Below are positions 1 to 7,802 of a stretch of 64,000 bases of DNA, in pieces. Origin of the DNA: Burkholderiales bacterium. Its GTDB lineage: Bacteria; Pseudomonadota; Gammaproteobacteria; Burkholderiales; JAEUOS01. The notes under the pieces are model-generated. The model was given only the letters and a program-made list of their open reading frames with translations, was not told the DNA's origin and made no database searches. The stretch covers positions 119,143 to 183,142 of the forward strand of contig JAEUOR010000037.1 in assembly GCA_016790635.1 (NCBI GenBank). Reading direction: 5' to 3'. Within the stretch, counting starts at the first letter, position 1. Every line of letters begins with the position of its first letter. Position numbers and translations under genes: made by a program.

Positions 1-2
1 GG

Positions 3-1352
3 GTCGTCAAGCGCTATCCGTCCATCCTCAAGCAGGTCGCGATCTCCAAGACCGAGCCGGGCGACGAGAACAACCAGGACATCTCGTCTTTGGTCGGCAA
101 GGTTGATATCCGCAAGCTCGAGACTTTCGCCCAGGACGACCCGGACGCCTACAGCTACTCGGGCGGGCTGTGCCTGGCCAACCAGGGGCTGCTCGAATTC
201 GTCGAGATGTTCAAGGCGCCGATCAAGGTGCTGCATCCGCTCCTGACGGCCACTCAGGAAGGCAATTTCAAGGGCACCGAGGGCTTCGGCGCGATTCCGT
301 TCGACGGCATCGTGCTGGCGCACTCCAACGAGAGCGAATGGAAGGCCTTTCGCAACAACAAGAACAACGAGGCCTTTCTCGATCGCATCTATATCGTCAA
401 GGTGCCCTACTGCCTGCGGGTCTCCGAGGAAGTGCGCATCTACGAAAAGCTGATACGCAACTCCTCCCTGTCCAGCGCGACCTGCGCGCCCGGCACACTC
501 AAGATGATGGCGCAGTTCTCGGTGCTCTCGCGCCTGATCGAGCCGGAAAATTCGAGCCTGTTTTCCAAGATGCAGGTCTATGATGGCGAGAACCTCAAGG
601 ACACCGACCCCAAGGCAAAGAGCTTCCAGGAATATCGCGATTTCGCAGGGGTTGATGAGGGCATGAGCGGGGTCTCGACGCGCTTTGCCTTCAAGATCCT
701 TTCCAAGGTCTTCAACTTCGACGCTACCGAGGTCGCCGCCAACCCGGTGCACCTGATGTACGTGCTCGAGCAGCAGATCGAGCGCGAGCAGTTCGCCAGC
801 GACGTCGAACAGAAGTATCTGGCGATGGTCAAGGAGCAGCTGGCGCCGCGCTACGCCGAGTTCATCGGCAAGGAAATACAGACCGCGTACCTGGAATCGT
901 ATTCCGAGTACGGGCAGAACATCTTCGATCGCTATGTGACCTACGCCGACTACTGGATCCAGGACCAGGAGTATCGCGATACCGACACCGGCGAGGTGTT
1001 CGACCGCGTCGCGCTGAACGGCGAACTGGAGAAGATAGAGAAGCCGGCCGGCATCAGCAACCCCAAGGACTTTCGCAACGAGATCGTCAACTTCGTGCTG
1101 CGCGCACGTGCCAACAACGGTGGCAAGAATCCGACCTGGACAAGCTACGAGAAGCTGCGCACGGTGATCGAGAAGAAGATGTTCTCCAACACCGAGGAAT
1201 TGCTGCCGGTGATCTCGTTCAACGCCAAGGCCAGCGCCGACGAGGCGCGCAAGCACGAGGACTTCGTCAACCGCATGGTCGAGAAAGGTTACACACCGCG
1301 CCAGGTTCGCCTGCTGTGCGAGTGGTACTTGCGGGTACGCAAGAGCTCGTAG
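3..1352 (+). CDS. prkA: PrkA-family serine protein kinase, C-terminal part (5' truncated)
   Basis: This is the downstream part of a PrkA (YeaG) protein. The reading frame is open from the first complete codon of the window, so the true start lies to the left. PrkA proteins join an AAA+ ATPase-like domain to a C-terminal kinase-like region and act in stationary-phase and nutrient-stress signalling. The visible part carries family stretches such as GGLCLANQGLLEF, NNKNNEAFLDRI and VPYCLRVSEE, and ends after a basic tail (LLCEWYLRVRKSS). Recognition rests on this sequence and on the two genes that follow, yeaH and spoVR, which are the standard partners of prkA in proteobacteria. About 40 bases separate its stop from the yeaH start, consistent with one operon. 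Substrates cannot be read from the sequence. Confidence 0.93.
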   Translation, partial: VVKRYPSILKQVAISKTEPGDENNQDISSLVGKVDIRKLETFAQDDPDAYSYSGGLCLANQGLLEFVEMFKAPIKVLHPLLTATQEGNFKGTEGFGAIPFDGIVLAHSNESEWKAFRNNKNNEAFLDRIYIVKVPYCLRVSEEVRIYEKLIRNSSLSSATCAPGTLKMMAQFSVLSRLIEPENSSLFSKMQVYDGENLKDTDPKAKSFQEYRDFAGVDEGMSGVSTRFAFKILSKVFNFDATEVAANPVHLMYVLEQQIEREQFASDVEQKYLAMVKEQLAPRYAEFIGKEIQTAYLESYSEYGQNIFDRYVTYADYWIQDQEYRDTDTGEVFDRVALNGELEKIEKPAGISNPKDFRNEIVNFVLRARANNGGKNPTWTSYEKLRTVIEKKMFSNTEELLPVISFNAKASADEARKHEDFVNRMVEKGYTPRQVRLLCEWYLRVRKSS

Positions 1353-1393
1353 CAAACCGCCCCCTTAAGGCCGTCGCCAGACCGCCCGCGCCC

Positions 1394-2665
1394 ATGAGCA
1401 AGCTGCAACAGATCGTCGATCGCCGCCTGTCCGGCAAGAACAAGTCGATCGGCAATCGCGAACGCTTCCTGCGCCGCCACGCGGGCACCATCAAGGACGC
1501 GGTGCGCCGGGCCGTGAGTTCGCGCGGCATCCGCGAAATCGAGAATGGCGAGTCGGTGACCGTGCCGCGCAAGGACATCACCGAACCGGTGTTCGGCCAC
1601 GGTCCGGGCGGGCAGCGCGACGTGGTCGTCCCCGGCAACCGCGAATACGCCCGCGGCGACCGCATCGCGCGCCCACCTGCCGGCGGGGGGCACGGAGCCG
1701 GCGGACAGGCGAGTCCGGATGGCGAGGGCGAGGACGATTTCACCTTCGTGCTCTCGCGCGAAGAGTTCATGCGCTATTTCCTGGACGATCTGGCGCTGCC
1801 CAACATGGTCAAGAAGCAGTTGGCCGAGACTCCCGAATTCACTTGGCGCCGCGCCGGCATCACCGGCGACGGCACGCCCAACAACATTCACGTGGTGCGT
1901 TCCATGCGCGGCGCGTTCGGCCGCCGCCTGGCCTTGGGCGGCGAGGCGCGCCGACGCCTGACGGAACTCCAGGAACGATTGGCAACGGCACGACGCAACC
2001 CGGATACGCTGGCCAACGAGATCGAGGCGCTGGAAGAGGAAATCCGCCGCGCCGAGCGACGCCTTGGACGCATTCCCTACCTCGATCCGATCGACCTGCG
2101 CTACCGCAATCGCGTGCGCGTCCCTCAGCCGACCAGCCGCGCCGTGATGTTCTGCGTCATGGATGTATCGGGTTCGATGGACGAGGCGCGCAAGGACATC
2201 GCCAAACGCTTTTTCATCCTCCTGTACCTGTTCCTCACGCGCCATTACCAGAGGATCGAGCTGGTCTTCATCCGCCACCACACGCAGGCCCAGGAAGTGA
2301 ACGAGCACGACTTCTTCCACGCCACCGAGACTGGCGGGACCGTCGTCTCGAGCGCCCTGACCCTGCTGGACGAGATCATCGGCAAGCGCTATCGCGACAG
2401 CGAGTGGAACATCTACGTGGCGCAGGCATCCGATGGTGACAACTGGGGGCAGGATTCCTCGAAGTGCCGTGAACTGATCGAAACGCGCATCCTGCCGCGC
2501 CTGCGTTACTTCGCCTACGTGCAGGTGGCGCCGGGCGAGCAGAGCCTGTGGGAGGAGTATCAGAAGATCGCCGCAGACCATCCGCTCTTTGCAACGCGCA
2601 TGATCGAGTCTGTCGCCGACATCTACCCGGTGTTCCGCGAACTCTTCCGCAAGGAGAGCGCATGA
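1394..2665 (+). CDS. yeaH: YeaH/DUF444 (UPF0229) family protein with VWA-like domain
   Basis: A 423-residue member of the DUF444 family, the usual middle gene of prkA-yeaH-spoVR operons. Its biochemical role is unknown, but in enterobacteria it works with the PrkA kinase in starvation responses. The N-terminus (SKLQQIVDRRLSGKNKS) is typical and sets the ATG at 1394; an in-frame GTG at 1316 would overlap prkA and adds non-conserved residues. Residues 92-114 are a Gly-rich linker. A coiled, charged segment occupies about 180-225. The C-terminal third is a von Willebrand A-like fold with an intact metal site DVSGS at 257-261. The stop overlaps the spoVR start in ATGA, so the two are translationally coupled. 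Confidence 0.93.
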   Translation: MSKLQQIVDRRLSGKNKSIGNRERFLRRHAGTIKDAVRRAVSSRGIREIENGESVTVPRKDITEPVFGHGPGGQRDVVVPGNREYARGDRIARPPAGGGHGAGGQASPDGEGEDDFTFVLSREEFMRYFLDDLALPNMVKKQLAETPEFTWRRAGITGDGTPNNIHVVRSMRGAFGRRLALGGEARRRLTELQERLATARRNPDTLANEIEALEEEIRRAERRLGRIPYLDPIDLRYRNRVRVPQPTSRAVMFCVMDVSGSMDEARKDIAKRFFILLYLFLTRHYQRIELVFIRHHTQAQEVNEHDFFHATETGGTVVSSALTLLDEIIGKRYRDSEWNIYVAQASDGDNWGQDSSKCRELIETRILPRLRYFAYVQVAPGEQSLWEEYQKIAADHPLFATRMIESVADIYPVFRELFRKESA

Positions 2666-4173
2666 GCGGGGCGGGCATGGCCGGACGCGTCGGTGAACGA
2701 CTGCCTTGGGCTTCGGAGTGGTCGTTCGACCTGATCGAGCAGTACCACGACGCGATCGCCGAGTGTGCGCGCGGTTTCGGCCTGGACACCTATCCCAACC
2801 AGCTGGAGATCATCACGGCCGAGCAGATGATGGATGCCTACGCGTCGGTCGGCATGCCGGTCAATTATCGCCACTGGTCCTTCGGCAAGCAGTTCATCGC
2901 CACCGAGCGCAACTACCGGCGCGGCCAGATGGGACTGGCCTACGAGATCGTCATCAATTCCGATCCCTGCATTTCCTATTTGATGGAGGAAAACACGCTG
3001 GCCATGCAGGCCCTGGTCATCGCGCACGCCGCCTACGGTCACAACTCGTTCTTCAAGGGCAACTACCTGTTCCGCATGTGGACAGACGCCTCGTCGATCG
3101 TCGACTACCTGGTCTACGCGCGCTCCTACATCGTCGAATGTGAAGAGCGCGAGGGTATCGAGGCGGTGGAACTGCTGCTCGACTCCTGTCATGCGCTGAT
3201 GAACCATGGTGTCGATCGCTACCGGCGCCCGCAGCGCCTGTCGCTGGCACAGGAAAAGGCGCGCCGCGCCGAGCGCGAGGCACATCAGCAGCAGCAGATC
3301 AACGACCTGTGGCGCACCCTGCCGCGTCAGGCGGGACAGAGGACCGAGGAATCCAAGGCGCGCTTCCCGACCGAACCGCAGGAGAACCTGCTCTATTTCA
3401 TCGAAAAGCATGCGCCGCTCCTGGAACCCTGGCAACGCGAGATCGTGCGCATCGTGCGCAAGGTGGCCCAGTACTTCTACCCGCAGCGACAGACCCAGGT
3501 CATGAACGAAGGGTGGGCAACCTTCTGGCACTACTCCCTGCTCAACCGGCTATACGACGAAGGCCGCCTGGCCGACGGCTTCATGCTCGAGTGGCTGCAA
3601 TCGCACACCAACGTGATCCACCAGCCACCCGGCGCCCGCATCAATCCCTATGCCCTGGGGTTCGCGATGTTCTCCGACCTGCGCCGCATCTGCGAGGCAC
3701 CCGAGGACGAGGACCGACTTTGGTTTCCCGACATCGCTGGCAGCGACTGGCAGAAAACCCTCGACTACGCGATGCGCAATTTCAAGGACGAGAGTTTCAT
3801 CGGCCAGTTCCTCTCGCCGGCGTTGATGCGGCGCTTGCGCCTGTTCGCGGTGCATGACGATGCGGCCAGGCCCGAACTCGAAGTCGCGGCGATCCACGAC
3901 GAGAGCGGCTATCGTCAAGTGCGCGAGACGCTTGCCCGCCAGTACGACATCAACACCCGCGAACCGAACATCCAGGTCTGGTCGGTGGACACCCGCGGCG
4001 ACCGTTCGCTGACCCTGCGTCATGTCCAGCAAGGAGGTCGGCCGCTCGATGACGACACCCAGGAAGTCCTGCGCCACGTCGCGCGCCTGTGGGGCTTTCG
4101 CGTGCAGATCGACAGTGTCGATGCCTCCGGGACGCCGACGCGCCGCTGGGAGGCGCATCCCCCGACCGCCTGA
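2662..4173 (+). CDS. spoVR: SpoVR family protein (YcgB-like)
   Basis: A 503-residue cytoplasmic SpoVR-family protein. The family is named for a Bacillus spore-cortex gene but is widespread in non-sporulating proteobacteria, where it travels with prkA and yeaH; its molecular function is not known. Family stretches include YPNQLEIITAEQMMDAYAS, MPVNYRHWSFGK and NEGWATFWHY, the last containing the conserved His/Glu-rich core. The ATG at 2662 overlaps the yeaH stop by four bases and has AAGGAG at 2651-2656. A longer in-frame start at 2548 would lie deep inside yeaH and is not needed. The gene ends 33 bases before the convergent ybaK gene, with no obvious T-tailed terminator between them. Confidence 0.93.
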   Translation: MSGAGMAGRVGERLPWASEWSFDLIEQYHDAIAECARGFGLDTYPNQLEIITAEQMMDAYASVGMPVNYRHWSFGKQFIATERNYRRGQMGLAYEIVINSDPCISYLMEENTLAMQALVIAHAAYGHNSFFKGNYLFRMWTDASSIVDYLVYARSYIVECEEREGIEAVELLLDSCHALMNHGVDRYRRPQRLSLAQEKARRAEREAHQQQQINDLWRTLPRQAGQRTEESKARFPTEPQENLLYFIEKHAPLLEPWQREIVRIVRKVAQYFYPQRQTQVMNEGWATFWHYSLLNRLYDEGRLADGFMLEWLQSHTNVIHQPPGARINPYALGFAMFSDLRRICEAPEDEDRLWFPDIAGSDWQKTLDYAMRNFKDESFIGQFLSPALMRRLRLFAVHDDAARPELEVAAIHDESGYRQVRETLARQYDINTREPNIQVWSVDTRGDRSLTLRHVQQGGRPLDDDTQEVLRHVARLWGFRVQIDSVDASGTPTRRWEAHPPTA

Positions 4174-4206
4174 AAGGGTGCGCCATCGCGCGCGACTGAC
4201 CGGCGG

Positions 4207-4698
4207 TCAATCTGCCAGAGCCACCTCGACCGGAGACGCATCGAGTGTCTGCTTGAGCACGGCTGGGTCGATGCCGAGCAGATAGCCACGCCGGCCGCCG
4301 TTGATGTAGATGCGTGGCAACGCCAGGATGCCGGCCTCGACATACACCGGCATGGGCTTCCGGGTCGCGAAGGGCGAGGTGCCGCCCACCTGGTAGCCTG
4401 AATGACGCGTCGCCACCTCGGGCTTGCATGGCGCGACGCTCTTCACGCCGATGCTGCGCGCCAGGTTCTTGGTCGAGACGCTGCGATCGCCGTGCATGAG
4501 GATGATCAGGGGTTGCGCGGCGTCGTCCTGCATGACCAGGGTCTTGACCACCAGGTGCTCGTCGATCCCCAGCGCACGCGCCGACTCGGCGCTGCCGCCG
4601 TGCTCGACATACTCGTAGACATGTTCACTGAAGGCGATCCCGTGCCGGCGCAAAAATGCGGTTGCAGGGGTTTCCGAGACATGCGCTTTCCTGGCCAT
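4207..4698 (-). CDS. ybaK: Cys-tRNA(Pro)/Cys-tRNA(Cys) deacylase YbaK
   Basis: A 163-residue YbaK/EbsC-family protein, a free-standing relative of the prolyl-tRNA synthetase editing domain. It hydrolyses Cys-tRNA(Pro), protecting translation from cysteine misincorporation at proline codons. The conserved lysine falls in LVVKTLV (K52), and the GGTSPFATRKPMPVYVE and INGGRRGYLLGI stretches are typical. The length matches the family (about 160 residues). It is the last gene of a reverse-strand cluster and starts three bases after the xerD stop, so co-transcription is likely. Confidence 0.92.
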   Translation of the reverse strand: MARKAHVSETPATAFLRRHGIAFSEHVYEYVEHGGSAESARALGIDEHLVVKTLVMQDDAAQPLIILMHGDRSVSTKNLARSIGVKSVAPCKPEVATRHSGYQVGGTSPFATRKPMPVYVEAGILALPRIYINGGRRGYLLGIDPAVLKQTLDASPVEVALAD

Positions 4699-4701
4699 GG
4701 C

Positions 4702-5607
4702 TCAACCGCGCGGGTGATGCTGCGCGTGCAACTGCTTCAGGCGCTCGCGCGCGACGTGGGTGTAGATCTGCGTGGTCGAGATGTCCGCGTGACCGAGCAG
4801 CATCTGCACAACGCGCAGGTCCGCGCCGTGGTTGAGCAGGTGGGTGGCGAAAGCGTGGCGCAAGGTGTGCGGCGAAAGCACTCGAGGGTCGATGCCGACG
4901 CTGCCGGCGTGGCGCTTCAGCGCATGCCAGAAGTTGTGCCGCGTCATGGCGCCGCCGCGGATCGTCACGAACAGCGCATCGCTGGAGCGCCGCCCCAGCA
5001 GCACGCCGCGTGCTTCGCGCAGGTAGCGATCGATCCACGCTGCCGCCTCCTCGCCGAACGGGACCAGACGCGTCTTGGCGCCCTTGCCTGCGGTCACACG
5101 AACCACTTGGTCGGCCAGGCTCACCGCGACGCTGTGCAGGGCCACCAATTCGCTGACGCGCAGCCCGCTGGCATAGAGAAGTTCCAGCATGGCGCGGTCG
5201 CGCAGCCCCAGCGGGGTGTCCACGCGTGGCGCGCCGAGCAGACGCAGGACATCATCTTCCGAGAGGCCCTTGGGCAGTCCGCGCGACTGCTTGGCCGCCT
5301 CCAGATTGGCGGTCGGATCGTCGCTGCGCGCTCCTTGTCTGACCAGCCACCGGTACAGGCGTCGCGCCGCCGACAAGCGGCGATTGGCGCTCGCCGGACG
5401 TGCCCCTCCGGCGTGGCGGACGCCGATGTATTCGCGCAACTCGTCGCCCTGCGCACTACCAAGCGCGCTGCCGTGCTTATCAAGCCAATCCGACAACTGC
5501 CTGAGGTCGCGACGGTACGCTTCCAGGGTCAGTGGGGCCAATCCGTCCTCGAGCCACAAGGCATCGCAAAAACGATCGATGATTGCCGCCGCCTCAGGCA
5601 TAGCCAT
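4702..5607 (-). CDS. xerD: site-specific tyrosine recombinase XerD
   Basis: A 301-residue tyrosine recombinase that, with XerC, resolves chromosome dimers at dif near the division septum under FtsK control. The N-terminal SAM-like core-binding domain covers about residues 5-95 and the catalytic domain 115-300. The catalytic set is complete: R150, K175, H247, R250, H273 and the nucleophile Y282. The motif VVQMLLGHADISTTQIYTHV and the ending QLHAQHHPRG are of XerD rather than XerC or phage-integrase type. The start at 5607 (MAMPEAAA) has a GGGAG sequence about six bases upstream and overlaps the end of ogt by 14 bases; an ATG at 5601 is the alternative. The far upstream ATG at 5772 would overlap most of the ogt active site and is rejected. 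Confidence 0.95.
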   Translation of the reverse strand: MAMPEAAAIIDRFCDALWLEDGLAPLTLEAYRRDLRQLSDWLDKHGSALGSAQGDELREYIGVRHAGGARPASANRRLSAARRLYRWLVRQGARSDDPTANLEAAKQSRGLPKGLSEDDVLRLLGAPRVDTPLGLRDRAMLELLYASGLRVSELVALHSVAVSLADQVVRVTAGKGAKTRLVPFGEEAAAWIDRYLREARGVLLGRRSSDALFVTIRGGAMTRHNFWHALKRHAGSVGIDPRVLSPHTLRHAFATHLLNHGADLRVVQMLLGHADISTTQIYTHVARERLKQLHAQHHPRG

Positions 5608-6088
5608 GCACTCCCTCGTGGGCAAGCAGCCAGCGCTTGATGCCAAGGTGGAAGCCGTCGTCGTCATGCTGGGCGAAGCCGCCGATGCCGCCCGAGGCCA
5701 GCACGCGATGACAGGGAATGACCAGGGGAAACCAGTTTGCGCCGCAGGCCTGCCCGACCGCGCGCGGGCCACTCTTGATCAGCTTCGCGATCGCGCCGTA
5801 GGTCGCGGTCTGCCCGCACTCGAGCGCGGCGACGGCGCGCCAGACACGTTGCTGGAAATCGGTGCCACGCTCGACAAGCGGCAAGTCGAAACGTGAGCGG
5901 GGATTCTTCAAATAGGCGCCGATCTGCCGCGCCGCGCGGCTCGCCAGCGCGCCGCGCGGCGCGTGAGGTGCGATCGAGGCCGGCAGGTAAACGATCTCTG
6001 TCACCGCTCCCGCGCTGACCCGCACGCCGACGCCGCCGAAGGGCGCGCCGACGACCACGTCGAAACCCAGGTTGGCTGGAGCCGCCAC
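5594..6088 (-). CDS. ogt: methylated-DNA--[protein]-cysteine S-methyltransferase
   Basis: A 164-residue O6-alkylguanine-DNA alkyltransferase, which transfers the alkyl group from O6-alkylguanine or O4-alkylthymine irreversibly to its own cysteine. The active-site motif is PCHRV with the acceptor at C126. The recognition-helix region (TYGAIAKLIKSGPRAVGQA) precedes it and the C-terminal GGFAQHDDDGFHLGIKRWLL segment is typical. Length fits Ogt/MGMT without an Ada N-terminal domain. It lies six bases after the chalcone-isomerase-like gene and overlaps xerD, so it is probably co-transcribed with both. Confidence 0.93.
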   Translation of the reverse strand: MAAPANLGFDVVVGAPFGGVGVRVSAGAVTEIVYLPASIAPHAPRGALASRAARQIGAYLKNPRSRFDLPLVERGTDFQQRVWRAVAALECGQTATYGAIAKLIKSGPRAVGQACGANWFPLVIPCHRVLASGGIGGFAQHDDDGFHLGIKRWLLAHEGVHGYA

Positions 6089-6094
6089 GCGTGC

Positions 6095-6670
6095 CTAGCC
6101 GGGTTGCCCCAGCATCGCCGCCTTGAGGGTCCGGTCGACCGGTTTGTCACCGATCCAGATGCGCAACAACGCGCGATAAAAGTCCTCGCCTGGAATCGGC
6201 TTGCCGCGCGTCGTTCCATCCAACGCGACGCGGGTGCCGCCGTCGGGCGCGAAATCGAGCGTCACCACGCTTTTTTCCTTGGCCGCGCCGACCGCCTCCA
6301 TGGTCGCCTTGAGTTCATCGATCTGCGCCTTGAATTGCGCGCGCTCGGCGTCGCTCAGGTTGGCAGCCAGACCGTCGTTCAGGGCCCCGCCCAACTGCTC
6401 CGCCGTCAGGTCGCGCAACAGGTGCAAGGCGACTCGCTTGGGCCCCTTTTGCGCCAGCGCATCGTTGGCCGTGGTCTTTTTCTCGGGCAGGTACAGGGCG
6501 CCGACGTAGACCTTGAAGACCGCGCGGGTCCGTACGCCGGCGCCATTCAAGACCAGGTCGGCGCCGCCGACCTTGACGGCGTCGGGTATGCGCACCCCGC
6601 CGACCTCGGCCGCGCCAAGGGTACCTGCGGAAAACAGCAAACTGCAAAGCAGAGCGATGCGGGCGATCAT
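6095..6670 (-). CDS. chalcone isomerase-like family protein, exported
   Basis: A 191-residue protein with an N-terminal signal peptide (MIARIALLCSLLFSAGTLGAA, cleavage near 20-21), so it is expected in the periplasm. The mature part matches bacterial proteins of the chalcone-isomerase-like fold, with LNGAGVRTRAVFKVYVGALYLP and the late GEDFYRALLRIWIGDKPVD. Bacterial members are usually not flavonoid enzymes; the fold also binds fatty acids, and the role here is unknown. It is the first gene of the cluster with ogt, xerD and ybaK. The 126 bases between its start and qor must hold two divergent promoters. Confidence 0.8.
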   Translation of the reverse strand: MIARIALLCSLLFSAGTLGAAEVGGVRIPDAVKVGGADLVLNGAGVRTRAVFKVYVGALYLPEKKTTANDALAQKGPKRVALHLLRDLTAEQLGGALNDGLAANLSDAERAQFKAQIDELKATMEAVGAAKEKSVVTLDFAPDGGTRVALDGTTRGKPIPGEDFYRALLRIWIGDKPVDRTLKAAMLGQPG

Positions 6671-6796
6671 GCCTACCTCCGTGGTCGTCGTTGCGCGCCG
6701 TCGTTTCAGGCGAATCGCCCGATTATCGCGCGCCAGCGCGCGCGGATGCTATGCTCGGAACCCCGTTTCGAACCGCATTGAAAGGTCCCACTGAAC

Positions 6797-7774
6797 ATGG
6801 CAAAGGCAATCCGCATCCACAAGAATGGCGGCCCCGAGGTCCTGAACTTCGAAGAAGTCGCCGTCGGCGACCCCGGACCGGGGCAAGCCCGCGTCCGGCA
6901 CCAGGCCGTCGGCCTCAATTTCATCGACATCTACTTTCGCACTGGCCTCTACCCGTCGCCGTCACTTCCCGCCGGCCTCGGCATGGAGGGTGCCGGTATC
7001 GTCGAGGCGGTCGGTGCTGGCGTCACGCACGTCAAAGCCGGTGATCGCGTCGCCTACGCCGGCGGCGGCAACGGCGCCTATGCGGAGAGCCGCGTCATGC
7101 CGGCCGCGCCGCTGGTCAGGTTGCCCGAGAGCCTGTCCTTCGAGCAAGGGGCGGCGATGATGCTGCAAGGCATGACGGTGCAATACCTGATCAAGCAGTC
7201 CTACCCGGTCAAGTCGGGCGACACCGTGCTGTGGACCGCCGCCGCCGGTGGCGTGGGGTTGTTCGCCATGCAATGGCTCAAGAGCCTGGGGGTGACCGTG
7301 ATCGGCACCGTTTCCAGTGATGCGAAAGCCGAGGTTGCACGCGCGCATGGTTGCACCCACACCATCGTCACGACCCGCGAAGACACGGTCGCCCGGGTCA
7401 AGGAGATCACCGGCGGCAAGGGTGTGCCGGCAGTCTACGATTCGGTCGGGCGCGATACCTGGGAGAGTTCGCTCGACTGCCTGGCCCCGCTGGGCTACAT
7501 GATCAGCTTCGGCAACGCCTCGGGCGCGGTACCGCCGGTCAACCTGGGACAGCTGTCGCAGAAGGGGTCGGTCTACGTGCAACGACCGACGCTGATGACC
7601 TATACGGCCGAGCGCGCGCGCCTGGAGCGCATGGCCGCTGACCTGTTCGACGTGGTGGCCACGGGCAAGGTCAAGGTGACCATCAACCACCGCTATGCCC
7701 TCAAGGACGCCGCGCAGGCGCAAGCCGATCTCGAGGGACGGCGCACCACCGGATCGGCGGTACTGCTACCCTAG
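6797..7774 (+). CDS. qor: NADPH:quinone reductase, zinc-free MDR family
   Basis: A 325-residue medium-chain reductase of the quinone oxidoreductase (QorA) class, which reduces quinones with NADPH in the cytoplasm. The N-terminal GroES-like domain contains VGLNFIDIYFRTGLYP, characteristic of Qor. The Rossmann part has AAAGGVGLFAMQWLK for the NADPH phosphate-binding loop. Cysteine ligands for catalytic zinc are absent, as expected for this subgroup. The length equals that of E. coli QorA (about 327). It is a single gene, convergent with spoT about 28 bases downstream. Confidence 0.93.
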   Translation: MAKAIRIHKNGGPEVLNFEEVAVGDPGPGQARVRHQAVGLNFIDIYFRTGLYPSPSLPAGLGMEGAGIVEAVGAGVTHVKAGDRVAYAGGGNGAYAESRVMPAAPLVRLPESLSFEQGAAMMLQGMTVQYLIKQSYPVKSGDTVLWTAAAGGVGLFAMQWLKSLGVTVIGTVSSDAKAEVARAHGCTHTIVTTREDTVARVKEITGGKGVPAVYDSVGRDTWESSLDCLAPLGYMISFGNASGAVPPVNLGQLSQKGSVYVQRPTLMTYTAERARLERMAADLFDVVATGKVKVTINHRYALKDAAQAQADLEGRRTTGSAVLLP

Positions 7775-7802
7775 TTCGTTTTCTTCCTGGTCAGCGCGCG
7801 GC

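Noticed and set aside
1289..2581. Long reverse-strand open frame opposite yeaH (and similar frames opposite spoVR, spoT, htpG, the M16 peptidase, the acyl-CoA dehydrogenase)
   Set aside because: These are antisense shadows produced by strong GC bias at third codon positions; they show no family resemblance and lie opposite well-identified genes.
4173..4206. Short inverted repeat between spoVR and ybaK as a terminator
   Set aside because: The stem is only about five base pairs with a three-base loop and there is no T tract.
4702..5607. XerD-like gene as a phage or island integrase
   Set aside because: Its sequence, length and ending are those of the chromosomal XerD, and no mobile genes are nearby.
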